From: Ustulina deusta
Lineage: Eukaryota; Ascomycota; Sordariomycetes; Xylariales; Xylariaceae
Assembly: GCA_023159155.1 (NCBI GenBank)
Contig: JAJNNX010000011.1
Location: 930,001 to 994,000, forward strand
Direction: 5' to 3'
Length of the DNA stretch: 64,000 bases
In this document: positions 36,353 to 48,100 of the stretch, piece after piece
Layout of the letters: each line of letters begins with the position of its first letter
Numbering within the stretch: the stretch's first letter is position 1
Notes under the pieces: generated by a model
The model's input: the letters and a program-made list of their open reading frames with translations, nothing else
Told to the model about the DNA's origin: nothing
Database searches by the model: none
Position numbers and translations under genes: made by a program

Positions 36353-36990
36353 ACTCTCATCGACAAGAAATAAGGCGAGGAGCTGGGCTAAATCGATAAG
36401 GTTATAATAACACTGCTGCCTTCTTAGAGAACAAAAAACAGGCAATTTAGATCTCAGTAAGGTCTGGAAGCTTGAATTCTAGTTTTTATCGTTATCTCTT
36501 GCTGGTTGTGGAAAACTTAGTAATAAGATGTTCTCCTAGCTTAGGTACTACGAGACTAAATAACGCTTCTCCAAGGCTCCCATGTTTGCCGCGGTATGCG
36601 ATCAAGGTACGCACGATAGCATAGGACGAGAGCACTCGGAATGGATGTTGAAAAGTAGGGCTGCAAATGGGTTAACATGACCACGTCATTCTCAGACCTC
36701 ACAACAGACTGGGCGATGTGGAGGTATTACAGCACTGTATTTCAGAGCCTATATGCCCAAAAAGCCCAATTCAACCTGTCCCGTTCGCGGTGAAACTACC
36801 CATGCGTAATTAGTGGTTCAGTGCAATAGAAGAGATCATCATGAATCTCCACAACGCGCGGAGGCAGGCAAAACCGTCATATTAGAAGCTGAAGCTTGAC
36901 GGGAAGAAATGGGAATTTGTGGAGAGATGTAAGGTAGCTGAGGACGAGCCTCCATCACTAGTATCGAGGGAATGGGTGAACTTTCATCCA
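36353..36990. other. Intergenic; no gene seen
   Basis: AT-rich flank of the SDR. Short frames only. Confidence 0.45.
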
Positions 36991-36999
36991 ATTGCGGCT

Positions 37000-37455
37000 C
37001 GGGGGCAACCCGGTTGGGCAAAGTAGAATAACAAGGAAGGCGGGGATTGTCAACGGAGATGGCTTGTGACTTTTCTTTTATGCAAACTACAATCTTTTGC
37101 GAGCCGACCGAGAAGTTGACCATCAAGATGATTCCGGATAGCTCTCGATCTGCAAAGAACAATGCGGCATATGTCGGAGTTGCCCAATGCGAACCAATAC
37201 GATACGATCTTCGTCCATCACGGCGGCGCCGACCTTGAGCTCTAGGATCTTGATAGCATCGGGTATTGCTCCCCTTAGGGCTCAGAGGGCGAGGTGCGAG
37301 AGCTCTATGGTCACCGCTTGACCCGAGAAGTCTGGCGTCAATTTGTAGGCGTTGACATCGAGACGTGGGTTTCTCACCACCGCGGCGGCTATAGTAGCCC
37401 TAGCGAGGCCAACACCAATGATGGCTATGCGTATCCGACCGTTAGTTGTAGACAT
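37000..37455 (-). pseudogene. Decayed FAD-dependent monooxygenase (salicylate hydroxylase-like) N-terminus
   Basis: From Met at 37455 the minus strand reads an FAD-binding Rossmann start (RIRIAIIGVGLARATIA) in which the usual GxGxxG is damaged (Gly to Arg). It continues to ELSHLAL, hits TGA at 37282-37284, then resumes in the same frame with ALRGAIPDAIKILE and ends near 37127. The TGA sits where Arg is expected, consistent with CGA to TGA. No downstream catalytic part remains. Confidence 0.65.
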
Positions 37456-37563
37456 CGCATGCATGGAGCTGCGAAGAGTTGCTTTGTTTATTTTTGATCC
37501 GGTCACTGATAGTGGTAGTGGGCGGTTTTCGGAGACAGGGGCTGGCATCAAATAGGTAGGCAA

Positions 37564-38303
37564 GGGGGCCAGTATGACCCAACCCGGATACTGAAGCCAA
37601 ACCCATCCCAGTAAGGCCCCAGCAGGAGGACTCCTCTTCCAGGATTGCAGATATTATATAATAGCGAGTCGATACAGATTGCTGCACCCGGAGCGACGGA
37701 TATGTGGTGCGATGAAAGAACGCGAGTAAAAGGCGTGAAGTAGTTGTCGAAAAAGCCAGCGAACGCATCGAGGAGATCAGGGTCACCGGAGAGTTAGGGA
37801 GCATATGATAAATGCTAGAGATGAAATCAAAGCATTTCAATTCGATGATGTTCTCTGATAAGGGAGCGATTAGGAAAGGTGAGGCGAGGCCAACTTAGGA
37901 AGACTGCGTGTACATTGGGCTCTAGATTTTGTTGGATGGAATCTTTACATAATGCTACTAATTCCGGACGTATCAGCCAGTTCTCAGCGGTTGATAGATC
38001 TATGAAAACGCTCTTGGTTAATTTCTTTTCCTCGACCGCCGTTGTAATCTTCGCGTTATGGAATACGTCGGAATACGTGAATGGAATTGCAAACCTAAGC
38101 TATGATAGGCCGCTGAGGATAAAGCAAGTTAATGTGAGGGGGGTATCTAGTGTACGGATCCATACTAAATGATCTAAGACATTGTAGCGTTCCTCAGGTT
38201 AGCCATCCAAACTGGCAATCGTAGGGAAACCCTATCACCCTCATTGACCCAACTTTTATGGTACATATATATACAATAAACGAGGTGAAGTACCCGTGGC
38301 CAC
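37564..38303. other. Intergenic; no gene seen
   Basis: Only short frames. The right end is the 3' flank of the FMP25-like gene. Confidence 0.45.
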
Positions 38304-40085
38304 TTATGGTGCAGAGTATACTGCAGTAACGAAACGACCGCATTCTACTCGTTGTTCAACTGTAGCTTTCCTGCCCTTGCCTCCCTCGCCTATGCGGACT
38401 GTTGTCTTGGGAGCGATTTGAAGCCGATGCATTTCGTCGGTGCGTCCCTTTTCTGCGTCACCTTTTCCGCCATCCAAAGGTCCAATATATATAGGGGTGG
38501 CTACATTATTTCGTCTTCCGGTCCCGAGCTGATAATATTCATTTCCTCCCCACCATAACACATCCGACCCCCAATTAGTGTCCTGGTCCGAGGTCTTGTC
38601 TGACGCGTTGACGCGGGTAGCGTTCTTCATCACGGCAGCGGCATGGGTGCTACCGATGCTGAGATAGGCAAGTCGGATTGGAACGACCGAGTTGGTCTTT
38701 TCGTCGAATTCAGACAGTCCGGAAAGGCTCTTGATCTTTGAAGGACCCAGTGAGACGTGTGTCCACCTGCCATTTCCTAGAGTGCCCCAAATGCCAGAGC
38801 CGCAGGACCATAAATCGGACATTACGCGACCTATATCACGGGCACCACGTCCATCTTCATTCAGTCCTGCAATACGAGTCGCATCGATGGTGAAGAATGA
38901 ATTCGCCCCGCCGGCTGCGATTGATGTGACGCGGGACTTTTCGTGCGTACCACGGTACATCTTTGAGAATGGTAGAGGGATAGGACCATCGACAAAGGGA
39001 ATTTCTAGCTCGACCTCAAAACCTAGCTGCCCCGAAGAATTATCGCCAAAGACGAAGACCCGGCCGCCTTTCTCAAGAGCCAAGGAATGGTAATCGCCAG
39101 CCGCTATTTGGGATATTTTAAAACCCTTGAGGGTGAGAACCTCATGTGGCTGGTCGTAGGCACCCTGGGGACGAGTGGCCCAAGTCAGACCTGGTATTCC
39201 AAGTTGACCTTTCGACGGGAAGCTGGACGTGCTCGAAGCGGCTGAGAAAACCCTTCCTCTGGAAGTAAGGAGCAGAACATGATCCAGGCCGCCGGCGATA
39301 CTAATGACGCTCTCGCCCCAACCCAATCCACTAGGCTTAATCTGGCGGTAGTTGATTTTGCTGGGGCTTGACCAGAAAGACCACGAGGATGAGGTTGCCT
39401 TCTCGCCAATGGCTTGGTCTGACTGCGCAACTGGCAGTGAATAAACCGAACCATCTCTACCGAGGGCAATGATGCGATCGCTCGAGATCTCGAGTCGTGC
39501 CAAGTCCTTGCCTTTCAATGTAGGCGTAGGAGCAGGGTTCTCTTTGGAAAAGCCGGTGCCCCACTGCACAAGATCACCCCGTTCCGTAATGGCGGCGCCG
39601 AACTCCTTGTCCAACTTGACATCCCTGAGTAGCTGGCCGTCGAAGTACGGGATCCGCCGGGGCGTCTTTACGACGTTGTCGGTGGAATCGGGCGCGGCCA
39701 CCCTCCCCGAGTTCGAGCCCCAGCAATACAGACCCGGATGCTCCCAGCTCTTCTTGACCTGCAGATGCTGGCTGCTAATCAGTTCCCTACTGTCCTCCTT
39801 GGTCTCGGGCAACGGCCTCGGCCTCTCGTACTCGATGGTGGCTTCGCGGTTCTTGGTCTTTGGCGGCTCTTTCGTCAACGTTGGGTACGCGAGCACAGCT
39901 CCCCCGGCTGCGAGCGCTACCAAGAGGCCACCAACCAATCGGCCGACACCGCCGCGCTTCTCGGGGCCCCCTCTCGACGAACTGGCATATCGCGAGCATT
40001 GTAGCGGTATTCCGACGGGCCTATGTCGGATCGACCTCCATAACAATGGAGTATGGCGTAGTAGGGGTCGGCATGCAGCCATCAT
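38304..40085 (-). CDS. FMP25: Mitochondrial RCC1-repeat protein, FMP25-like
   Basis: An intronless frame of 593 residues. The N-terminus is Arg-rich and lacks acidic residues, as in mitochondrial presequences, and is followed by one hydrophobic segment around residues 46-66 (GRLVGGLLVALAAGGAVLAY), so a membrane-anchored mitochondrial protein is likely. The rest carries RCC1-type repeats with the typical W-G-x-G/N and Gly-His/Ser-Leu-Ala patterns: LYCWGSNSGRVA, LVQWGTGF, AAGDYHSLAL, VFVFGDNSSGQLG, WSCGSGIWGTLGNG and VLWWGGNEYYQLGTG. In yeast Fmp25 supports bc1 complex assembly; the human relative RCC1L acts in mitoribosome assembly. The pair with COG3 is head to head, 533 bp apart. Alternative starts a few residues downstream are possible. 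Confidence 0.9.
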   Translation of the reverse strand: MMAACRPLLRHTPLLWRSIRHRPVGIPLQCSRYASSSRGGPEKRGGVGRLVGGLLVALAAGGAVLAYPTLTKEPPKTKNREATIEYERPRPLPETKEDSRELISSQHLQVKKSWEHPGLYCWGSNSGRVAAPDSTDNVVKTPRRIPYFDGQLLRDVKLDKEFGAAITERGDLVQWGTGFSKENPAPTPTLKGKDLARLEISSDRIIALGRDGSVYSLPVAQSDQAIGEKATSSSWSFWSSPSKINYRQIKPSGLGWGESVISIAGGLDHVLLLTSRGRVFSAASSTSSFPSKGQLGIPGLTWATRPQGAYDQPHEVLTLKGFKISQIAAGDYHSLALEKGGRVFVFGDNSSGQLGFEVELEIPFVDGPIPLPFSKMYRGTHEKSRVTSIAAGGANSFFTIDATRIAGLNEDGRGARDIGRVMSDLWSCGSGIWGTLGNGRWTHVSLGPSKIKSLSGLSEFDEKTNSVVPIRLAYLSIGSTHAAAVMKNATRVNASDKTSDQDTNWGSDVLWWGGNEYYQLGTGRRNNVATPIYIGPLDGGKGDAEKGRTDEMHRLQIAPKTTVRIGEGGKGRKATVEQRVECGRFVTAVYSAP

Positions 40086-40618
40086 CGGTTGGTGTAATCA
40101 ATGATTGTGTGAATGATGATGACAAGGATGGAGAACTAGCACCTGTGGTCTGCGATCACGGTTCCATCTCGCTTCGACGGGGATGCTCGCACGGCCGTGG
40201 AGGATTCGAGGATATCGGGGACGTGGTGGTGTCGCACTGTTCCATGAAGGAATGATGAGATCAGTAGCAAAATCAGCAGTGAAATCATGAGCTCTGGGTA
40301 CTTCGATAGGAGCCTGTCATGGCTTATCTAGCCAATTAAGACGTCAGTATTTCTCAGAAGCTCCAAAGCTAGCGGGGAAGGGAGGCTCCGCGTGGGCGTG
40401 GCGTGGGGCATGCTCATGGCCGCTGTAGATAGCGGTACCTAGGTACTTAACTAGGCACGCAGCAGGGGAGACCCGACACCACCTATCTCCGCTCTTTTTT
40501 TATATGGATCTACCTATCATCACAGCTTCCATGCACGGAAGTACGCGTGTCATTTGAAGTGGGATGTCCATTCTCATCATTGCAAGAGTGCCTATTCCCG
40601 TTTCACAGTTCTAGAATC
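40086..40618. promoter_or_regulatory. Divergent promoter region of the FMP25-like and COG3 genes
   Basis: The 533 bp lie between two start codons of conserved housekeeping genes on opposite strands. No specific element was recognised. Confidence 0.45.
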
Positions 40619-43178
40619 ATGTACGAAGACTCTTGGTATAGCTTGGTGCCGGATCACAACGTCCACAAGAAAACCACGGCGACCTCACAGCCCGCTTCTG
40701 GCCATCGAAGGCGAGAGTCTCTCTTGCAACACCCGAGTGTTGGTGCTCCCAGCTTGATCGATCCGCGTCGTCACAGCCACAGCCAGCTAATGAATTGACC
40801 GCGGCCAGGGGAACAAGCAATCCGGCGATACCGAACCCCTAGAGCGCCTGTTCGAAGAGCCCCAAGTTTCCGTCGGCCCCCCCGAGCCAACCTTGCTCCC
40901 TCGGGCGAAATCATACTCAGACTTCTACCGTGTCGTGCGGGCGCAATTGTCCAAGGATGCTGCCAAGAAGAGGCGGCGCAGGAACAAGGAGAAGGGCTTA
41001 GATGCTTTGCTGATCGCCGGCCCCGAGGATGCCCTGCAAACACCCAAGCTGCCGCCGTCGAGGTCGATCGATGCCGAGCTGGTCGCTGCGAGCCAGCAGG
41101 AGTACATGTAAGAGACGGCCGCCCATGACGCGCCATTTGGACTGACGGATGTCAAGGCTCTACCGCGACCAGCTTGACATGACAGAGCGCCATCTAGAGA
41201 GGCTTGTTGCCGACGCGAATGGCGCGCTCGATCTCCTGACATCCCTCGCCGACAATTTCCGAGCTGTCGAAGCCCAGACCTCATCCTTCCAAGCCCAGTG
41301 CGACGATCTTCTATCTGAAGAGCGAAGGTTGCAGAAGCTGGCCGATGAGGTTGGTACCGATCTTCACTACTATGCGTATCTGGACGGGGTCAATCGGAGA
41401 CTCAATGCCCCTGGTGCGAGTCGTCTGGTGGACCATGAGAACTTCGGCGAGATCCTCGCCAATCTAGACGCCTGCATAGAGTTCATGATACAGCATGTGA
41501 GTCCTCTAGTCGACACCCTAGATGTCCAAGGTTGCTTGTTGCTGACTTGCGATAGCCTGATTACCGCGATGCTGAATCATACCTGGCACGGTACCAGTCT
41601 CTCCTGACGAAAGCACTCCATCTCCTCGAGGTCGGGTTCTCTGGCCATCTTGAACAAGCATCCTCGGAAATATCGAAACAGATTTTAGGCACCCACTCTG
41701 AAGCCGCTCGACACGCTCTGGCGTATGGCCGCAGCGAACAAATGCTACTCGAGGCCGACGGGCTGATCACCAATATTCAACGGGTCGTTCGCAGCTGCTA
41801 TGACCAGTTTGGACAGCCGATACCCGGCGAGAACTTTGACACGTATTTGAATACCGTGGTCAATCTCTTTTCAACCTATTCAGACATGCGAGACCGAAGT
41901 TTGCGTCCCATAACACAGCACGATCTAGAAGTCTTCCGGAAAGAGGCCAAGGAGATCAACATTGAAACAGCCTGTCGTAACTTTATCAAACAATGCTACG
42001 AACGTTCCTTTAATGAGGGAAGTCTTTTCTTCAAAGTCTTTTCTATAGAGCCACAGTTTAATCCGAATACCCAATCGGCGTACGCGGTCTTGAAAACACA
42101 GCACAAGGCCCTTGTCAATACAGCCAATCTAAGCCCTGTTTCCGCAGCACTGCAACCTGCCCTTCAAGGCGCCGACCTTCAGACGACATGCAATCTTCTG
42201 AGCTGGGTGACAAATGAGTATTTATTGTTAGAGTACGATGAAGAAGAGACTCAATACTCGCTGCATTGCCATGATTTGACAGTACGACTTCTCACCGAGT
42301 ACCTTTGGCCATTCGCAGACAGCTGCTTCGAGACTGAAGTGACAAAATCCATCTCAAAGGCCCCCGTGCCGCCAGAATCACTAAAGGCTATGCCGGTTAC
42401 CAATAATATGGCATCTTCTAACGCGTATCCTATTGTGAAACGCGCGCTTGAGCTCTTGGCTATGTACGACCAAGCCATGCCCAAGGAGCGAAGTGTGAGT
42501 ATTTTCTTGCTTCAAGCCTATCAAATTCTTGATACTGATTGTCCTGAGCAGCAAAAGTCGAGTCCTGTGGTATTTCGCATAGTGACGGAAACAATCTCCG
42601 CCTTACAACGTGCAGAGGCGCGTTTGAAGACAAATAAAGCAGCTAATCCAGATCCAGATCCGGACTTATTTATGATTAAGAACTTGTTGATTCTTAAGAA
42701 TGGGTTAATGTCTCTCGAAATCGGCGACGTTAGGGCACAGCCAGCAACGATGCAATATTTCGGTCAAATTTGGGATACACTTAGCCCGCAAAACTGGATG
42801 GGATTGTTTAGGGGCATTCTTGGGGGCACACTCTCGCTTGGGCTTTGGTCTTCCATGTCAACCACGGGTGTGGCTACCAACGGAAAGCCCGGTGGGAATC
42901 GCACACAGATCCAAGCCGACCAGGATGCAAATGAGAAGTTGGATGAGCTTCTGCGACAGAACATATATGCTTTCACACAGCGATGGGGCACGTTGATTAA
43001 TGGGCCAAGAACCGGGAAACGGGGACAACAAACTGCCACTACGATTGAACAGGAGCTCGATAACAAGCTGTCGGTCGCTTTCGGAGGACAACCCGAAGTG
43101 ATAGCCAAGTTGAAGGAGGCGATTTATATGAATGCTCAGGCGCAGAAAGAGGTTAAAGCAGAGCGTGGCTCGCGATAA
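40619..43178 (+). CDS. COG3: Conserved oligomeric Golgi complex subunit 3 (COG3/Sec34)
   Basis: Five exons close to 774 residues: 40619-40738, 40809-41107, 41157-41496, 41556-42494 and 42552-43178. The N-terminal MYEDSWYSLVPD and the later RAKSYSDFYRVVRAQL are typical of fungal COG3. The Sec34-like core covers about residues 150-300 with long helices (LYRDQLDMTERHLERL; YLARYQSLLTKALHLLE). The COG complex tethers retrograde vesicles at the cis-Golgi; subunit 3 is in lobe A. The first intron has a weak donor (gttggt), but in-frame stops between the two exons require an intron or a break there. The fourth intron is 57 nt, in frame and free of stops. C-terminal ends differ among species, and nothing odd is seen here. 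Confidence 0.9.
42495..42551 (+). other. 57-nt in-frame intron of COG3
   Basis: gtgagt donor, CTGAT-type branch site and gagcag acceptor, with length divisible by three and no stop. Without RNA evidence it would be read as 19 extra residues. Confidence 0.75.
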
Positions 43179-43529
43179 CATGAAAACCCCGAGGAGTCAG
43201 TTGAATGCATTGCCTTGTCTTATGGTAAATAAATTAATACCCAGAAGTTATCGAGATCAGTTTCGTCCGGTTTTTTTTTTTTTCTGCAGTGAATGATTTC
43301 ATGTCGAGGTTGGATAAGTGAGCTGAGGTTCGCCAGATTCAGCTCCGTCAGGATCATGCAGCGCAATCATGTCGAGGCCCATTCACGTCAGTGCGTGTGG
43401 CATTGCGTATCAAAGTATCACCCGCACCGATCAAGACGGATCAGCATCCAACGGCTCATTAAATTGCGCATAAACTCTCAATTTCACTCGACCCCCTCTT
43501 TCCAAAACGGCCGAACACAGGCTGGAGAT

Positions 43530-43860
43530 CAACCCCAACTCACAATTGCAATATTCTTACACGCCTCTCGAGTCAGTACTCGGGTATGGCTTGCTGCCGG
43601 GTTTGAGAACGCGGAAGAAGCCCGCGAGGACCTTCGCAGGGGCCGTGGCGTGCACGAACGTCTCCATGGTGCAGGCGGCGTCGAAGGTGTCGAGATGATG
43701 AGAGTCCAAATGGCGAACCTCAAGATGACCCCGTTTCCTCCCCTTCCTTCTTCACGCCAGCAAGTCTCCTCGCCGTCCTCTTTGCCCCCTGCACATGTCT
43801 CTCGAGACGTTGATAACCGCGACGCGTGGGGCCCGAAGCAGCGGCTCTTCCATGCGCCAG
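43530..43860 (-). pseudogene. Relic of a sterol 24-C-methyltransferase-like SAM methyltransferase
   Basis: The minus strand between about 43850 and 43570 reads, across two frames, an Arg/Lys-rich helix (YQRLERHVQGAKRTARR), then HLEVRHLDSHHL and DTFDAACTMETFVHAT, then VLAGFFRVLKPGS. The last parts match motifs II and III of ERG6-type methyltransferases (TMETFVHA, RVLKPG). No SAM-binding motif I (GxGxG) and no start or end of a full gene remain. A plus-strand frame at 43795-44088 overlaps and is of unknown worth. Confidence 0.6.
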
Positions 43861-44219
43861 GCCAACGAGTTGTCCGCGATACCGACGGAGACGGTGTCCG
43901 GCCTCGGCGCGCTCAAGACTATGTCGGAAGAGGCGCCGGTGCTCGTGCCGTTCTCGTTCCTGCGCCTCGAGCCCTACTTCATTAATACCGCAGCCAGCGT
44001 CGTTGCGTATCACGGGCATGGCTTCCAGCGGCACGTGCAGATCGGGGCGAGCAAACCTGGTGAGAGCGCGCTCGTGCAAGGGAGTTGATACGGGTGGTTT
44101 TGAGGCGGTGTTTGACAAGTGCGTCTGCCATTGAGGCGATTGGCGATGTCTGCCGGGTGTAGTGATACCCTTTATAGGGTCATTTGATTGCAAGCATGTG
44201 CAGTCGCGATATTTCACGT

Positions 44220-45151
44220 CATCTTCTTGTCCATGGCAATATTTGAGTCAAACATTGGGTGCGTACAAGCAGGGGGGCCTCTTTCATACAGACAGCGTCA
44301 TTGCAGCGTACTAGGTAGGGAGCATTACTTTCGCCTCAGAACGTGTTAGCCAATATCTCTGTTTTTGGAGTGATAACATCACTTTTGAAGTCCGGCCCGA
44401 GACTATCTAGTACTAAACCTGATTACCTGCGTAGGTACTTTGGGCGTCTAATAGATATCCTGCCTTCCATGATAAGGATGTCAGCCGGCGTAAAACAAAG
44501 TCGACTTTATTCCCTCTCACAGCTAGCTGATTGGAAAGGGCATTGCGAGAACCATGTGTGCCCCATGTGATAGAGCTGTTAGAATGGCAGCACAACAGAA
44601 AGAGAATCCTCGAAAGCCAAGATGGCAAGGTTAGAAGCGAATTGGCAACGGCGGCAATAGCTGCTTAAGCGGCCTCTAAGAAGCAGCCTCGACTCAACGC
44701 CGGCCCAGCTGTTGTGGGTCTTCGAATGTGCAGCAGTGTCTTCGATGTGTACACTCGTTAAAAGGGGGGGAATTCTGCCGGCACCTGTTAGAGTCGGGGC
44801 TAAGCGCCTTCCTGATTAGGGTACAAGGTGGCCGGCTGAGCAGTAACGAATCTAAGGCAAGGGCATACCGTGATCCAGATTTTATCAAATGCAGCAGGGT
44901 CGAGCCAGTCAGCGTGCACGAATGATGTGGGTAGTAGGCAGGTAGGGTAGCTGCGCGGTCTGTAGGTACTACTAAGTACTTCGAATGACGTGAACTGTTT
45001 CTTCCCCTTGCAAAAGGTACACAGACGCGCAATACGTTGTAACCGATTTAGAACTGCGTACTCTAAGACCATCCATTATCTATCAGCTAGGAAACATCCC
45101 CAAGACACTCTTACAACTGCCTGAGCATTGTCGTTTTCGTGGGCTGTCAAG
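44220..45151. other. Intergenic; no gene seen
   Basis: Short frames only. The right end holds the presumed promoter and leader of the MYND gene. Confidence 0.45.
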
Positions 45152-48100
45152 ATGCTGACACCAGCCGTCATCAACATCAACTCATTCTTCCATCCGATCG
45201 GGGACACGCCTGCGGTGTGTCTTACCCAGTCTATGCCACACTCTATGGCGGCCGATGTGCTACTTCTCGGTTGCGGAGATGTGCGGAACATCCTGTTCAC
45301 TTGTCATGTTAATGGTAGGTTGATTCCTGCCACGATAGATGGACTCGTCCTAACTCTGACCAGGTCGGCAAATGGATATAACATGCTGCGACAACCAGAA
45401 GGCTATCATAGGTACGCTCCTCTCTCCATCACCCTTCTTCACACACACACACACACAAACACACATGCAGGGCACCAAGCCAATCCAAATCACTGATGTC
45501 TTTGCATCAGCTCGCAATATACTGCTTCTATCCCTGATTATCGATAACGAAGCTGGGGAGAACTATGATCTCCTATGGGATATTTACTACCATATGTACA
45601 TTACTGAAGAGGCTCTCGACCTTCTTTCCTCTCAGGCCAAGAAGCTATGCGACCTCTCTGCTACCAGTGCTTCTTGGGAGCAGAGCAATTATGGTTCCCG
45701 GCTCAGTTACTGCGATTCTACCACACTCCTCAGCGTCAGGAACATATGGCGTTTCTACAGCACGGGCAAAACAGGGACTGACGTAAAGCGTCTCTTTGAA
45801 TCTGCTCTGGAGAGGGCAAGGTCCCGGAGAGGTGACTTAGACTATCTCACCGGTTTCCGATCGACTGTCCCAGCTCAGGACAACGCGGTAAAAGACCTCG
45901 ACACCCTTCATCGGCACTACTAGAAGTATGGGAGCACCGATTTGAACCCGAAGACTAGGGCAGAAGCAAAGTATCCCAATCCTACCTTTCTCGTAGGAGG
46001 AGACGAGGCCACTATTCACCATTGTATCAACCCTTTGTTCGGATTTCATCTTGCCACAGCCTATGTGCCTATTCATCCGGACGACGCAGAATTTGGCAAG
46101 CTCGGCAAATCGCATCCGCTTGCAAGACTTGTGGAAGTTGCCCGCACAGAGTTCCGTCAATGGATGTTTTCATACAGAAAAAATCTTGCTCACACAAAAA
46201 TACGTTTCATCGTTGGAGACGCTATAGCTTTCGCGTATACTCTACAACACAAATACACGACAACAAGAAGCACCGCTTATTGGTACCAGGACCGATATGG
46301 CTTCCAACCACTCACACTAGATGGCTTGGACTATGCATCTAACACTGCTCCTCTGGACTTTGACGTAATTGATACATCTAACCTTAGCGATCATTTGGGC
46401 TCATTGGTTCTCTTGACCGCAGCTGCCCCCCTGGTGCGCGAAAGGGCTTCTTCAATTCTCTTCACTGAATTTCTTCTAAAGAGTAGCAAAACATACCGAG
46501 ATGGGCTCGACAGAATGCTCGGTGGTCATGTTCCCACTTTGTCTACGCTCCTCGGGCTGTACCCAGTCGAATACTTGACCAACCTGTCGTCTATCGCGCT
46601 AGGGGACGAGGAAACTCTCAACATGACCATAGCCAGGAACTCTAAGGACAAATCAAATGATTCTCAAAAAGGACAGATGTACTTCAGAACGTGTTGGAAG
46701 AGCCTATTATACATGAGTCCACGTCTCCCGACAAGGGTCCAATTTGAGCCTAACGAGCTTGCAAAGGTCCTTTACCAAGTCTATGCTTATTATATGTTTC
46801 CCGATGAGGTCAGCAAACATGCATTCAAAGATTCAAGTGTGGAAACTCTTTGGGATTCTTCACAATCGTCGTGTCACCATGCTAGCTTCACATCATTTCT
46901 TCGTCTCGTTAGGTCAAGATTTGCCTACAAGTGGAGTGCAGTGATGCGCGACCTCCTGATGCTCATAGAAAGAAGACTTGATGCCCCAATCGTCAAGAAT
47001 CACATCCAAGAGCTGTATGCATATCTTCACATTATGAAAGTATTTTCCACCGATATTATCAAGAACTGGGCCAACCGCAGCAAGAACCTAGCACTTCCCC
47101 AGTCTCGCATAACACCTTTTAGCGAGAGGTTTGGAGACTTGCGAGACTCAGAGGATACGCCTCCGGTTGTTTGCATGACTCTCAAGATCCCCCGAGAGAA
47201 GCTTGCGGTACTCACTAAGATGAACCGCGTAACGCTAGACACAACTGTGGCGCATTGCATTATTCAAAATGTTGAAACGGGTTCCCAGGAGGACGTCTTC
47301 TCCGCATGCCAATTGGCATTTGGAGACATCTCAACTTCTGGTGAAGGCTACGACCAGTCGTTTCAAGTTTCTGTGGCGGAAGACCATGCCGGCTGGAATG
47401 GAGTGTCGCCGTTGATCGCGGTATTTTATTTGCCTGCCTTTGTTCTTTTGAGGCCGCGAGACGCAACCGTGTCTTTTGCAATCCACAGCACGTCAGAGGG
47501 TTTGAAGATACATGAGACGACTCTCGACGATGTGGCTGCGGTCTATATCACACGATATGCACCGAATCAGACGGCATTCCCAATTATCAATGGCTATAAC
47601 AGGAAAAGACCCCCAAACATCATCAGGACAGGAGCGGTTTCTTCCATAGTTCCAGGGGTTGATCCGGAGACTGGACAAATTCTGACTTTCACCGGTCGGT
47701 TAGACGTCATATGTAGTGATCGCAAGCAGGCCATCGAGAACGGATGCGATGTTGAGTTACCCGGAGACCCGACGTGTGACGTTAAAATTCGGCTGGGACA
47801 GACTCTGCCCCTACCTTTATACTTTCCGGTATATATTGTACCTAACCCGATACCAATAATCGATCGCGAGTCTTCTTACATCGAGGTCACTGTTCAAGTC
47901 GCTGATGGTTCCAAATGGAGGGATTGGCCGAAACACATATATCAGATGCATATCCGACATGGAGGGCCGATATGCTGGAACATGCCATACATTCAGCTAG
48001 CCAAGTGCCCCATGATCGACATTGATCAACATAACAAGTTGCATTGGCTTCGGACGCACATGTATACAATGATGTCAACCCGCCGACAGGACGTAAGGAG

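Noticed and set aside
43795..44088. Plus-strand frame of 97 codons with protein-like look
   Set aside because: It overlaps the methyltransferase relic on the other strand and has no recognised motif; composition there is GC-rich, which opens several frames at once.
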